Assembly: GCA_017508895.1 (NCBI GenBank)
Contig: JAFWRA010000261.1
Coordinates: forward strand, 1-27,662
Origin: Bacteroidales bacterium
Lineage (GTDB): Bacteria; Bacteroidota; Bacteroidia; Bacteroidales; F082
Reading direction: 5' to 3'
DNA length: 27,662 nucleotides
Shown: in pieces, positions 1-7,915 of the stretch
How positions within the stretch are numbered: position 1 is the stretch's first letter
How the letters are laid out: each line of letters begins with the position of its first letter
The notes under the pieces: generated by a model
Database searches by the model: none
What the model was told of the DNA's origin: nothing
Seen by the model: the letters and a program-made list of their open reading frames with translations, nothing else
Position numbers and translations under genes: made by a program

Positions 1-3000
1 AATGGACGCTTGCTGGCAAGAAGAGTGGTATGATGGGCGGTGCTGCCTCACGCGACGGCGAAGGCCTGAGACTGGGCAACTGGTACAACTATACGGTTGA
101 CCTGAGTGCCTATGCTGGCCAGAAATACATCGCTTTCCGTCACTTCAACTGCTACGACCAGTACATCATGTGCTTGGACGATATCACATTGACCAGCGGT
201 GCCAAGGACGGCGACCGTCACCTCGAATACTACAAGGTGATGTGCACCAGCATCGACGGCGTGCCGATCTTCAATCACAACACTGTACATCCGTTCTGCC
301 AGCTTTCGACTGACGAACCTTACAACGCTCCGCTTGTTGAAGGTGAACACTACCTCTGCAAGGTGGCTTGCGTGTACAGCACTGGCATGAGCGCCTGGAG
401 CACTCCTGTTGAATGGGAGTATGAACCTTGCGATCACTGGGGACCTGTTGACGAAGTTACTGTCAATACCCAAAGCCAAGGTAACCACATCGAGTGGGTG
501 TTCGAACATGGTTACAACCCGTACGATCCGGGTACTGGTCCTGTGCCTCCGACTCCTGGTCAAGGCGACTGGTACTACTATGACAATGGTGTCAACGTCG
601 ACGCTATCGGCACTGGCGGTGGCAACTTCTACTGGGGCGTTATGTTCCCTGCTGGAAGCTACACTGGCAACATGGTGACCAAGGTCGCTACCTACGACTA
701 TATGGCTATGACGGGCAATGTGACCATCTACACGGGTGGCACCACTGCTCCTGGCACTGCTGTTGGCCAGACCAACGTGACCCTCACCGGTTCCGAAGAC
801 TTCGTCGAATTTGAGTTTGCCGAGCCTGTGACCATCGATCCTTCACAGAATGTCTGGGTGGTGTTCTACAACGGTAGCGGCGCCACTTATCCTGCCGCTG
901 TGTGCGACAACACTGGCGACCCGAACGGCCGCTGGGTGAGCACCGACGGTGCCAGCTGGATGGATCTGCTCGACGCTGGTTTGAACTACACCTTCCAGGT
1001 GCGTGCCTACATCGCCTCTGGTGCCAAGGGTGAGGCCAAGGCTATCGCCTACGCTCCTAAGGCTGGCAACGGCGGCAACCTCGCTATCTCTGGCAACGGT
1101 CCTCGCGTCAGAACCGTCACCGAGAACGTGAGCTTCGCCATGTTGAACGAAAGCACGCTTGAGTTCAACATTGCCGACATCGCTAACTACGATGCCCGCG
1201 TGTACTTCCTCTACAACCTCGTCAACGACAGCCGCTTCACGGTGGTCAATGGTGAAGAGAATGGTACATTTATCGTGAGCACTGATGACAACATCAGCAT
1301 GAAGGAAAGCTTCGCTGACTTCATCGAGATGACCATGAGCAACTTCGGCCGTATGAACAAGTATCAGGCTGCTGATGCCGCCCGCGAGTACAAGAACGTG
1401 CTGCCGATGACCTTCGTCAACTCCTTGATGATGGACATCTATGCTAAGTCACGTGACAACTCACACTGCGCCGATGCTTATCCGTTCTGCACCGATGAAG
1501 GTATGTACGAGTTCCCGGCTGGTGTCAACGCTGGTAGCGGTGAAACTGGTCCTGACTACGACTGCCTGTACACCACGCCTAACCCGGCTTGGTACTACAT
1601 GAAGATGTCTGATCCTGGTGATATGGATATTTACATGTACAGCACGCCTAGCGTCGACATCGACTTCTGCTGCTGGGGTCCGTTTGATGACCCGATCTCG
1701 CCTTGCCCGAACGGCTTGACTTCAGATAAGGTCGTCAGCTGCAGCTACTCTGCACAACCCACCGAGCACTGCATGATTCCTGCCTCTGCTCAGACTGGCG
1801 AATACTACATCCTTGTCATCACCAACTACTCGAACCAAGCTTGCAACATCAACTTCAGCAAGGTTGGTGGTAGCGGCAGCACCGACTGCAGCATCATTCC
1901 TCCGACCAATGTTGACATCATCGGCTTCTTGATCACGCAAGATGGCGAATACCTCGCCTTTGCTGGTCCGGATGATCGTGAATATGACGACCTCGGCGAG
2001 TATGGTGACCACGTCTACTGCGTCCGCCCGATCTATCCTGGCGAAATGACTCTGCCTGACCATAACTATGGTTGGTCAATGGGTTGCCCTGTCTGCCAAG
2101 GCGACACTGGCGAGTGCGCTCCTGGTGCTCCTATCTATGCCGAAGATCTTGGTGAAACTGACCAGATCAAGGTGTGGTGGGGCGAGCAAGCTCCTGGCCC
2201 AGGCTGCGAAGGCGATGAATTCAGCATCAACTTCGATAACAGCCAGATGCCTACCGGCTGGACGACCATCGACGCTGATGGCGACGGCTACAACTGGGTG
2301 CTTGGCACTGGTGCCGATGGTATCTATCTCAATGGTGGCAACCTCGGTGGCGCTGGCCACAACGCCTCTGCCGACCTCATTTGCTCTGGCTCCTACAGCA
2401 ATGTTGTTGGACCTCTGACTCCCGACAACTGGCTCGTGACACCTACTGTGACCCTCTGCGAAGGCTCCACCTTCAGCTTCTGGGCTTGCGGTCAGGATGC
2501 CAGCTATGTGGCCGAACACTTCGGTGTGGCTGTGTCTGAAGACAATGGCAACACCTTCACGATGGTCCAAGAGTGGACGATGACCGCCAAGGCTGGCAAC
2601 GATGTGATGAGCATCGGTCGCAACGGCCAAACCCGCGCTCAGGGTACGTGGCATCAGTACACGGTCAGCCTCGGCGATTACGCCGGTGAAGGCCGCAAGA
2701 TTGCCATCCGTCACTTCAACTGCACTGACATGTTCATCCTCGATGTCGATGATATTGAGCTGACTGTTGGTGCCAAGAACCGTGACGCTATTGTGAAGTA
2801 CAACGTGTATCGTTCTGACGACAATGAAACCTACACCATGATTGGTGAAGTTGCTGCCGTTGCAGGTCAGACCTACTACGAGTACATCGACACTCCTGAG
2901 ACTGTTGGTACTTACTACTATCAGGTGCGTGCCGACTATGGCGATTGCGAATCAGATCCCGCCGTTTCTGGTGCTGATCCTACAGTGAACTACGTGACTG

Positions 3001-3257
3001 GTCACATGACGGGCATGGATGAGCTTGACGCCAATGTCAACCTCTACCCGAACCCGACTAAGGGCAATGTCACTATCGAAGCCAATGGCATGAGCCGCAT
3101 CACTGTGGTGAGCGTCCTCGGTCAGGTGGTCTTCGATACCGAACTCGATGCTGACGAATACACCTTGAACATGGCTCGCTTCAATGCTGGCATGTACATG
3201 GTCCGTATCTACACCGAGAACGGTATGACTGTCAAACGCGTCACTGTCATGCAATAA
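1..3257 (+). CDS. T9SS-exported surface protein with choice-of-anchor J (cleaved adhesin) modules, 5' end outside window
   Basis: The frame is open to the left edge, so the first in-frame ATG (position 30) is internal and the N-terminus is missing. Counting residues from that ATG, the first ~56 are the end of a choice-of-anchor J/cleaved-adhesin-like module: the RHFNCYDQ...LDDI pattern recurs as RHFNCTDM...VDDIEL near residue 900. Next come an fn3-like stretch, a Gly/Pro linker (~175-185), a beta-sandwich (~183-330) that resembles one in the two C10 peptidases of this window, a Cys-rich region (~470-640), a second complete anchor-J module (~735-925), an fn3-like segment (~928-1000) and a C-terminal T9SS type A sorting domain (~1003-1075; NLYPNPTKGN, then GMYMVRIYTENG and VKRVTV). 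Exported, probably cell-surface attached. No catalytic motif is seen in the visible part, so it could be an adhesin or the tail of a protease. Two hairpins follow the stop. Confidence 0.85.
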   Translation, partial: WTLAGKKSGMMGGAASRDGEGLRLGNWYNYTVDLSAYAGQKYIAFRHFNCYDQYIMCLDDITLTSGAKDGDRHLEYYKVMCTSIDGVPIFNHNTVHPFCQLSTDEPYNAPLVEGEHYLCKVACVYSTGMSAWSTPVEWEYEPCDHWGPVDEVTVNTQSQGNHIEWVFEHGYNPYDPGTGPVPPTPGQGDWYYYDNGVNVDAIGTGGGNFYWGVMFPAGSYTGNMVTKVATYDYMAMTGNVTIYTGGTTAPGTAVGQTNVTLTGSEDFVEFEFAEPVTIDPSQNVWVVFYNGSGATYPAAVCDNTGDPNGRWVSTDGASWMDLLDAGLNYTFQVRAYIASGAKGEAKAIAYAPKAGNGGNLAISGNGPRVRTVTENVSFAMLNESTLEFNIADIANYDARVYFLYNLVNDSRFTVVNGEENGTFIVSTDDNISMKESFADFIEMTMSNFGRMNKYQAADAAREYKNVLPMTFVNSLMMDIYAKSRDNSHCADAYPFCTDEGMYEFPAGVNAGSGETGPDYDCLYTTPNPAWYYMKMSDPGDMDIYMYSTPSVDIDFCCWGPFDDPISPCPNGLTSDKVVSCSYSAQPTEHCMIPASAQTGEYYILVITNYSNQACNINFSKVGGSGSTDCSIIPPTNVDIIGFLITQDGEYLAFAGPDDREYDDLGEYGDHVYCVRPIYPGEMTLPDHNYGWSMGCPVCQGDTGECAPGAPIYAEDLGETDQIKVWWGEQAPGPGCEGDEFSINFDNSQMPTGWTTIDADGDGYNWVLGTGADGIYLNGGNLGGAGHNASADLICSGSYSNVVGPLTPDNWLVTPTVTLCEGSTFSFWACGQDASYVAEHFGVAVSEDNGNTFTMVQEWTMTAKAGNDVMSIGRNGQTRAQGTWHQYTVSLGDYAGEGRKIAIRHFNCTDMFILDVDDIELTVGAKNRDAIVKYNVYRSDDNETYTMIGEVAAVAGQTYYEYIDTPETVGTYYYQVRADYGDCESDPAVSGADPTVNYVTGHMTGMDELDANVNLYPNPTKGNVTIEANGMSRITVVSVLGQVVFDTELDADEYTLNMARFNAGMYMVRIYTENGMTVKRVTVMQ

Positions 3258-3272
3258 ATGACAATCGGTCTG

Positions 3273-3299
3273 TAGGGCTGTCCTAATATGACAGCCCTA
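3273..3299 (+). terminator. Hairpin just after the surface-protein stop
   Basis: A 10-bp perfect stem (TAGGGCTGTC with GACAGCCCTA) closes a 7-nt loop 15 nt after the stop codon. No T-run follows, so it may be an RNA 3'-end stabiliser rather than an intrinsic terminator. A second, more classical hairpin lies 17 nt downstream. Confidence 0.45.
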
Positions 3300-3316
3300 T
3301 AAGAGGCCGAAAAAAT

Positions 3317-3350
3317 GGAAAGGCAATCCTTCGGGGTTGCCTTTCTTTTT
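3317..3350 (+). terminator. Intrinsic terminator with TTCG tetraloop
   Basis: The stem GAAAGGCAATCC pairs with GGGTTGCCTTTC (one G-T wobble) around a TTCG loop at 3330-3333. It is followed by TTTTT. It ends the upstream surface-protein transcript and sits directly ahead of the sufE promoter. Confidence 0.85.
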
Positions 3351-3351
3351 G

Positions 3352-3359
3352 TATTTTTG
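3352..3359 (+). promoter_or_regulatory. -7 box (TATTTTTG) of the sufE operon
   Basis: It matches the Bacteroidota -7 consensus TAnnTTTG and lies 16 nt before the chosen sufE ATG, implying a very short leader. It directly abuts the terminator of the preceding gene. No convincing TTG at the -33 spacing is visible, because the terminator stem occupies that place. Confidence 0.6.
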
Positions 3360-3375
3360 CGCAAAAATTCAGAAT

Positions 3376-3804
3376 ATGACAATCAAGGAAATACAAGATG
3401 GCATTGTAGAGGATTTTTCCATGTTCGACGACTGGATGGACCGCTACGCCATGCTGATAGAGATGGGGAAGGAGTGCCCTATCATCGACGACAAATACCG
3501 TGATGAAGCACATCTTATCAATGGTTGCCAGTCGCGGGTGTGGCTTAATGCCGAACTGAAGGACGGCAAGGTATATTACAGCGCCGATAGCGATGCGGTC
3601 ATCACTAAAGGCATCGTCAACTTATTAATAAAGGTGTTCTCAGGCCAGACTCCTGAGGACATCCTCGCCGCCGATTTATCGTTTTTAGACGAAATCGGTT
3701 TGAAGGAACATTTGTCGCCCACGCGTTCCAATGGCCTCTTGGCTATGTTGAAACAGATGCTGCTCTATGCAGAGGCGTATAAACTGAAGGAGGGACAATC
3801 ATGA
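3376..3804 (+). CDS. sufE: SufE family cysteine desulfurase sulfur acceptor
   Basis: 142 aa, the usual SufE size. SufE takes persulfide sulfur from the cysteine desulfurase SufS and passes it to the SUF scaffold for Fe-S cluster assembly in the cytoplasm. The family motif with the sulfur-accepting cysteine is clear: INGCQSRVWL, Cys51. A further in-frame ATG at 3337 would add 13 residues, but it falls inside the terminator and upstream of the -7 box, so the ATG at 3376 (MTIKEIQ) is preferred. The stop overlaps the next start as ATGA (3801-3804), suggesting translational coupling with the DUF59 Fe-S factor. No sufBCDS genes are in the window. Confidence 0.93.
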   Translation: MTIKEIQDGIVEDFSMFDDWMDRYAMLIEMGKECPIIDDKYRDEAHLINGCQSRVWLNAELKDGKVYYSADSDAVITKGIVNLLIKVFSGQTPEDILAADLSFLDEIGLKEHLSPTRSNGLLAMLKQMLLYAEAYKLKEGQS

Positions 3805-4157
3805 CACAAGAAGAAAACACCTTGAAAGAGACCGTTATTTCGGTCCTGAAGACTATTTATGACCCAGAGATTCCTGTCGACATCTGGACATTGCATCTGA
3901 TTTATGGCGTGGAGGTCGATGAAGAAGGCAACGTGAAGATTGTAATGACGGTGACTGCACCAAATTGTCCAGTAGCCGAAACCTTGCCCGCTGAGGTTCG
4001 AAGTCGCGTGCAAGCCATAATGGGCGTGAAAAACGTCGATGTTGAACTCACCTTCGACCCCGTGTGGAGCATCGACATGCTCTCCGATGAAGCCAAAGCC
4101 GAATTGGGCTTGGATGGGGAGTATGGTTCGTTTTCCGCTTCGGATTTCCTGTATTGA
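3801..4157 (+). CDS. DUF59/MIP18 family Fe-S cluster assembly factor (SufT-like)
   Basis: 118 aa, nearly all of it the DUF59 fold. YDPEIPVDIWTLHLIY (residues ~20-35) corresponds to the family's DPE(I/V)PVNIxDLGLIY signature, and TAPNCP carries the conserved cysteine (Cys56). Members of this family (SufT, PaaD, eukaryotic CIA2/MIP18) help deliver or mature Fe-S clusters. Position 30 has Thr and position 32 has His where Asp and Gly are usual, a mild departure. It is translated from a start that overlaps the sufE stop by 4 nt, so it almost certainly forms an operon with sufE. A long hairpin starts at its stop codon. Confidence 0.88.
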   Translation: MTQEENTLKETVISVLKTIYDPEIPVDIWTLHLIYGVEVDEEGNVKIVMTVTAPNCPVAETLPAEVRSRVQAIMGVKNVDVELTFDPVWSIDMLSDEAKAELGLDGEYGSFSASDFLY

Positions 4158-4227
4158 AAATTCCGCCTTGCATGTCATTCCTACATGGGCTTGTGCGCTG
4201 TGGGAATCTATGTGAGGCGGAATTTTC
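4156..4227. repeat. Nested palindromic element E1 (also a likely bidirectional terminator)
   Basis: The outer arms GAAAATTCCGCCT (4156-4168) and AGGCGGAATTTTC (4215-4227) are a perfect 13-bp inverted repeat that begins inside the DUF59 stop codon. The interior (4172-4212) is a 41-nt core opening with ATGTCATTCC and closing with GGAATCTATG. The same core ends occur at 4247-4289 and in mfd (18115-18156). The A/T-rich outer arm ends could terminate transcription in both directions between the convergent genes. Confidence 0.8.
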
Positions 4228-4238
4228 TATAGACAACC

Positions 4239-4298
4239 CTTGAAGCCATAGATCCCATGCTGCCACACGGCCTCACGCTGGGATGACATGGCTTCAAG
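4239..4298. repeat. Nested palindromic element E2, inverted relative to E1
   Basis: The outer arms CTTGAAGCCAT (4239-4249) and ATGGCTTCAAG (4288-4298) are a perfect 11-bp inverted repeat. Read on the minus strand, the core starts ATGTCATCCC and ends GGGATCTATG, 43 nt, the same family as E1 and the mfd copy. It lies 17 nt before the stop of the minus-strand phosphotransferase gene and may end that transcript. Confidence 0.75.
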
Positions 4299-4314
4299 TG
4301 TCTTCTAAAACTTG

Positions 4315-5184
4315 CTAGAGATTGTCGTAATTTTCCAGCAAATCCTTCGCCATCCCGAGGAACATAAACGCCACAGCGTTAAAGTCCATGTTGAGGTCTT
4401 TGCTGAGTCCCACGCGGTCTTTGAAGATGGCCACGTTGAACCATTGCAGGCACTGGAAGGCGCGATGGAAATAGAGGCGTTGCAGCTCTTCCTTGGTGGG
4501 TTTGTGACCCACGTAGGCCTCCAGTAAGGCCAAGGCCTTATCGAAGCCCACATTGCCGTAGCAAGCGATGTCGTAGAAGGGGTCGTTCATGCCGGCGAAC
4601 TCCCAATCCAAAACATACAACTTGTCACCACTGATGACGAGGTTGGTGGGCTGGTAGTCGCAATGGCAAGGCACTTTGGAAACATTGACTTGGGTAGCTC
4701 GGATGGCATCGAGCTTCTTGCGTAGGTCGAGGTATTCCTGTGGGAACACATAACCCGTCTCAAGGCAGTAGTTTTGGTCGGCATCGAGGCGGCCAAAGGC
4801 GTTGTAGTCCTTGAACTTCATGTCGGAGTTGTGGATTTTCTTCAACGCTTTCACCGACATCTCGTTGTAGGAGACCACGTCAGTGGTGCTCATGATGGTG
4901 CCTTCCACGTATTCAGCCAGCTTTTCGCCCGAGCGGATCTCGACATATTCAGTAATGTTGTTCAGTCCCAAACGATTGACTTCCTGGATGTTGGCCCATT
5001 CTTCTTCGCGGTCGACGAATTTCTCGGCAAACTTACCCGGCACGCGGTAGGTGTATTTCTTGCCTTGGCATTCAACGACGTAGGTGTAGTTGCTCATGCC
5101 ACCTTCGAGACGCATCACGATTTTGGCGTCGTGGGCATGAAGTAGTGCATTTACTCTAAAAATGATGTAGTCTTCAATACTCAT
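4315..5184 (-). CDS. Phosphotransferase, choline/ethanolamine kinase-like (LicA/APH fold)
   Basis: 289 aa with the protein-kinase-like fold used by choline kinases and aminoglycoside phosphotransferases. The N-lobe has a Gly-rich turn (GGMSNYTY, 28-35) and a candidate ATP lysine region (KYTYRVPG). The Brenner catalytic motif is HCDYQPTN (His174, Asp176, Asn181), followed by the metal-binding VLDWEFAG (Asp193). Such enzymes phosphorylate small alcohols, in bacteria often choline for surface decoration, but the substrate cannot be read from the sequence and no lic-type cytidylyltransferase or transporter is adjacent. It is transcribed alone from a TATCTTTG box about 45 nt upstream. Confidence 0.8.
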   Translation of the reverse strand: MSIEDYIIFRVNALLHAHDAKIVMRLEGGMSNYTYVVECQGKKYTYRVPGKFAEKFVDREEEWANIQEVNRLGLNNITEYVEIRSGEKLAEYVEGTIMSTTDVVSYNEMSVKALKKIHNSDMKFKDYNAFGRLDADQNYCLETGYVFPQEYLDLRKKLDAIRATQVNVSKVPCHCDYQPTNLVISGDKLYVLDWEFAGMNDPFYDIACYGNVGFDKALALLEAYVGHKPTKEELQRLYFHRAFQCLQWFNVAIFKDRVGLSKDLNMDFNAVAFMFLGMAKDLLENYDNL

Positions 5185-5228
5185 GGTAGTATATTATTAA
5201 ATGAATTAATGTCATTTGATTTGGTCGG

Positions 5229-5236
5229 CAAAGATA
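5229..5236 (-). promoter_or_regulatory. -7 box (TATCTTTG) for the phosphotransferase gene
   Basis: Read on the minus strand, TATCTTTG matches TAnnTTTG and lies 44 nt upstream of the ATG at 5184. No clear -33 TTG is seen at the usual distance. Between this box and the tRNA promoter the sequence is A/T-rich and holds nothing else I recognise. Confidence 0.6.
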
Positions 5237-5330
5237 CATTTTATTCGCATTGTAAGGTGTTTTGAGATGCGTCTTTTTGTTGAATTGTAATTTATTTCAA
5301 AGGGAAATACCTTGATAAGCGATTTTGTTG

Positions 5331-5338
5331 TATTTTTG
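5331..5338 (+). promoter_or_regulatory. -7 box (TATTTTTG) for tRNA-Ala
   Basis: TATTTTTG lies 11 nt before the first base of the tRNA, which fits a transcription start very close to the mature 5' end. A TTG at 5312-5314 is a possible but short-spaced -33 element. Confidence 0.65.
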
Positions 5339-5349
5339 CAGCCGCAACA

Positions 5350-5422
5350 GGGGATTTAGTTCATCTGGTAGAACGTCAGGTTCGCAATCTGAAGGTGGCC
5401 GGTTCGAGTCCGGTAATCTCCA
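5350..5422 (+). tRNA. tRNA-Ala, anticodon CGC
   Basis: A 73-nt cloverleaf folds by eye: acceptor GGGGATT/AATCTCC, D-stem GTTC/GAAC, anticodon stem TCAGG/TCTGA with loop TTCGCAA (5381-5387), 5-nt variable loop, T-arm GCCGG/CCGGT with TTCGAGT, and discriminator A at 5422. The anticodon CGC (5383-5385) reads GCG. The third acceptor pair is G-T, which is the G3-U70 identity element of alanine tRNA, so anticodon and identity agree. CCA is not encoded. One wobble closes the anticodon stem (31-39). Confidence 0.93.
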
Positions 5423-5436
5423 CGAAATATTAAGAT

Positions 5437-5464
5437 AACCCGCTGAATTTCAGCGGGTTTTTGT
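5437..5464 (+). terminator. Terminator of the tRNA transcript
   Basis: The stem AACCCGCTGA pairs with TCAGCGGGTT around a 3-nt loop, followed by TTTT and more T-rich sequence. It is 14 nt past the tRNA end. On the other strand the same hairpin could also stop transcripts of the pfkB-like gene arriving from the right, although no T-run follows it there. Confidence 0.9.
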
Positions 5465-5540
5465 TGTTTTGGGCAATACTCCCTTCTTCTTCCGGTTTTT
5501 GCAAGTAAATGTCGCTCCGCAACCAAGCAGTGTTTCAATA

Positions 5541-6473
5541 TCATCTTCTATAGGTTGTTTTAATAGCAGCAACCAACTCATCGCTGATATTATTTCCTAT
5601 CTGACGGCAGACATCCTGGCTCCATCGTTGCGCCATCTCAACGCGTGAGGTTTGGTCGTCCATGCCTTGCAGCATAGCGTAAATGTAACCGGCATTGAAG
5701 TTGTCCCCAGCTCCGACTGTGCTGACGGTCTCAATTGCCTGTACGGGATAAGTGTTGCAGCAGTCAGGCGTATAGACACGAATCGATCGAGGGCCATCTG
5801 ATAGTATTAGTGTGCGACAATGACGGCTCACGCGTTCGTAGATGGCATCTCCTTCATTCAGACCCAGCATGTAGTCGAAATCCTCCATTGATCCTCGCAC
5901 CACATCAGCAAGGCTCATGTTTTCCTCGATATTAGACATCACATCCGGCAAATCAACAATATGGTTTTTACGGAAATTTACATCATAATAGAGCCATGCA
6001 CCCGCCTCGCGTGCAGCACGCAACAAATGGCCCACGACAGGACGTATGGCAGGGTTGATGGCGAAGAAAGAACCAAAAAGCACCACATCGTCCTTATCTA
6101 TCTGAGGCAATTTACCGTCCAGCTGAACAGACGCGTGATCTTTATAGAAGACGTATTGCGCATCATTGTTTTCGTCCAAGAATGCCAGTGTTATATGCGA
6201 CTTGACATTCTCGTGCCGGCAGACATATTCCGGCGACACGCCATTCTCAAGCAAATAGTTGCATATAAGGTCACCCACATGGTCGTCACCTACGTCTGTC
6301 ACCATGGCACAAGGCACACCAGCCCGTCCAAGCGAAACAATGCTGTTGAATGTCGAGCCACCTGGAACAGCTTTTTTGGGTTGGTCATTCTTGAACAGAA
6401 TATCCAACACGGTTTCACCTATGCCTATTACACGTTTTCTGGTCACACGATTCTTAATATTGCCTCTTTCCAT
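5541..6473 (-). CDS. PfkB/ribokinase family carbohydrate kinase
   Basis: 310 aa, standard size. It phosphorylates a sugar or nucleoside hydroxyl with ATP in the cytoplasm. PfkB signature 1 is seen as PGGSTFNSIVSLGRAG (~37-52), and signature 2 as STVGAGDNFNAGYIYAML (~251-268) with the catalytic base Asp257 and the GAGD anion hole. The closest family type by eye is fructokinase-like, but substrate cannot be assigned. It starts 27 nt after the DUF389 gene on the same strand, so the two are probably co-transcribed. The leading ~14 residues are basic and extend beyond the usual start of the fold. Confidence 0.88.
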   Translation of the reverse strand: MERGNIKNRVTRKRVIGIGETVLDILFKNDQPKKAVPGGSTFNSIVSLGRAGVPCAMVTDVGDDHVGDLICNYLLENGVSPEYVCRHENVKSHITLAFLDENNDAQYVFYKDHASVQLDGKLPQIDKDDVVLFGSFFAINPAIRPVVGHLLRAAREAGAWLYYDVNFRKNHIVDLPDVMSNIEENMSLADVVRGSMEDFDYMLGLNEGDAIYERVSRHCRTLILSDGPRSIRVYTPDCCNTYPVQAIETVSTVGAGDNFNAGYIYAMLQGMDDQTSRVEMAQRWSQDVCRQIGNNISDELVAAIKTTYRR

Positions 6474-6500
6474 AGTTGAAAAATTTCAGAAAGCCGCGTG

Positions 6501-7874
6501 TTATTCAGCAGCTTGCTCTGTCTCTGGACATTGGTTAATCACGATAATGTTTTCATTGTCCAACCTGACCTTCAGCCAGCGTTCGATGCGGTCATGAAAT
6601 TCAGTGTCTAAAGGTTCGTTTGTGGTAATAAAGGCGACAAGTTGTTCCGTAACCATGCCATCGAGGGACTTCACAGATGAGCCTCGGCTCAAACTGACTT
6701 CAGTGATGGTTGGGTATTGTGCAAACAGTTCTTTGGAGATGGCCTCAACGGGAATCTCTTTCGACTTGTAATCGGAAAGTACGGTCGCTAGTTTGAAAAT
6801 GCTGTCGTTTAAGGTTTTGATTTGTTGGTCAGTATGTTCGTAAATGCCTTTCACGATCTCCGCTTCCGAAAGTTCTTGACGCATACTTGTGGCATCTTCG
6901 TGGAAGATAATTTGGTTGCGTGTGATGCCGTATTCCTCAGCATTTTTATACAGGTTCTTTTTGGATTCTTCTGTCAACGTTTCGCCAGCAAGGAAGAGCT
7001 CCAAGGTTGGTGATTTATGTGAATAGGTTGCCTTATGATCATAGATGAAGCACTTGCCGAGGTTTTTGTTTTCGGACACCAAACGCTCCGCATGGATGAT
7101 GAAGTTATTCTCTTTTATGACACTGATGGCGGTGATGAAGCTCGGCACGATGACGATGAGCAGGATGAGATAAACCGCTCCTTTGGGCAAGTGCTTCTTG
7201 GTTTCGCCTGATGATTCCACAATAGGGAATCTGAAATATTTCACGGCAGCGAAGGTGGCCAAGGCGATGAAGACACTGTTGATGAGGAAGAGATAGAGTG
7301 CCCCGAAGATGACGGATCCTTTCCAGATGGAGATGCCGTAGCCGACGGTGCAAAGTGGTGGCATGAGCGCAGTGGCGATGGCCACACCCGTGATGACACT
7401 GCCCTTGTCCTTGCGCGAGGTCTCGATGATGCCTGCCAGACCACCAAAGAGTGCAATCAAGACATCATAGATGGTGGGTTTGGTTCGGGCTAAGAGTTCA
7501 GAAGGGTTGGCCAGACTCAAAGGACTGAGTAAAAAGTACAACGAAGAGGCAATAATACTGATGACGACCATCACGCTGTAGTTCTTCATCGATTCTTTTA
7601 CTAGGAGATTGTCCTCAGTGGCAAGACCCAATCCAAAGCCCAAGATGGGACCCATCACGGGAGAAATCAACATGGCGCCGATGATGACGGGGATGGAATT
7701 GACGTTCAAACCCACGGAGGCGATGATGATAGCGCAGGCTAGGATGAACACATTGGTGCCTCTGAAAGCGATGTTCTTTCGGATGGAGGTAGTAGCATTC
7801 TCGTAGTCGATTTCATCGGAGAGGTGGATGAGAAACTTCAAATATATTAGGATTCTGCGGAAGATGTTTTTCAT
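6501..7874 (-). CDS. DUF389 family membrane protein of unknown function
   Basis: 457 aa. The N-terminal ~240 residues hold about six or seven hydrophobic segments and the typical DUF389 core (PVIIGAMLISPVMGPILGFG at ~62-81 and ATALMPPLCTVGYG at ~165-178). The C-terminal ~200 residues are soluble and predicted to lie on one side of the membrane. The family is widespread, and its biochemical role is not established. Downstream by 27 nt lies the sugar kinase gene, so the two form a putative operon, though the pairing suggests no obvious joint function. The start lies 6 nt from a perfect palindrome (7881-7894) that may control it. Confidence 0.85.
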   Translation of the reverse strand: MKNIFRRILIYLKFLIHLSDEIDYENATTSIRKNIAFRGTNVFILACAIIIASVGLNVNSIPVIIGAMLISPVMGPILGFGLGLATEDNLLVKESMKNYSVMVVISIIASSLYFLLSPLSLANPSELLARTKPTIYDVLIALFGGLAGIIETSRKDKGSVITGVAIATALMPPLCTVGYGISIWKGSVIFGALYLFLINSVFIALATFAAVKYFRFPIVESSGETKKHLPKGAVYLILLIVIVPSFITAISVIKENNFIIHAERLVSENKNLGKCFIYDHKATYSHKSPTLELFLAGETLTEESKKNLYKNAEEYGITRNQIIFHEDATSMRQELSEAEIVKGIYEHTDQQIKTLNDSIFKLATVLSDYKSKEIPVEAISKELFAQYPTITEVSLSRGSSVKSLDGMVTEQLVAFITTNEPLDTEFHDRIERWLKVRLDNENIIVINQCPETEQAAE

Positions 7875-7880
7875 GGTGAC

Positions 7881-7894
7881 ATTGATTAATCAAT
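7881..7894. promoter_or_regulatory. Perfect 14-bp palindrome, candidate operator
   Basis: ATTGATTAATCAAT is its own reverse complement. It lies between the DUF389 start (7874, leftward) and the probable old start of the LysR-type gene (7916, rightward), the classic place for a LysR-family binding site in a divergent pair. It would overlap the DUF389 transcription start. A weak -7-like GTTTTTTG lies next to it on the minus strand. Confidence 0.5.
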
Positions 7895-7915
7895 TTGCAA
7901 AAAACGTCAAAAAAA

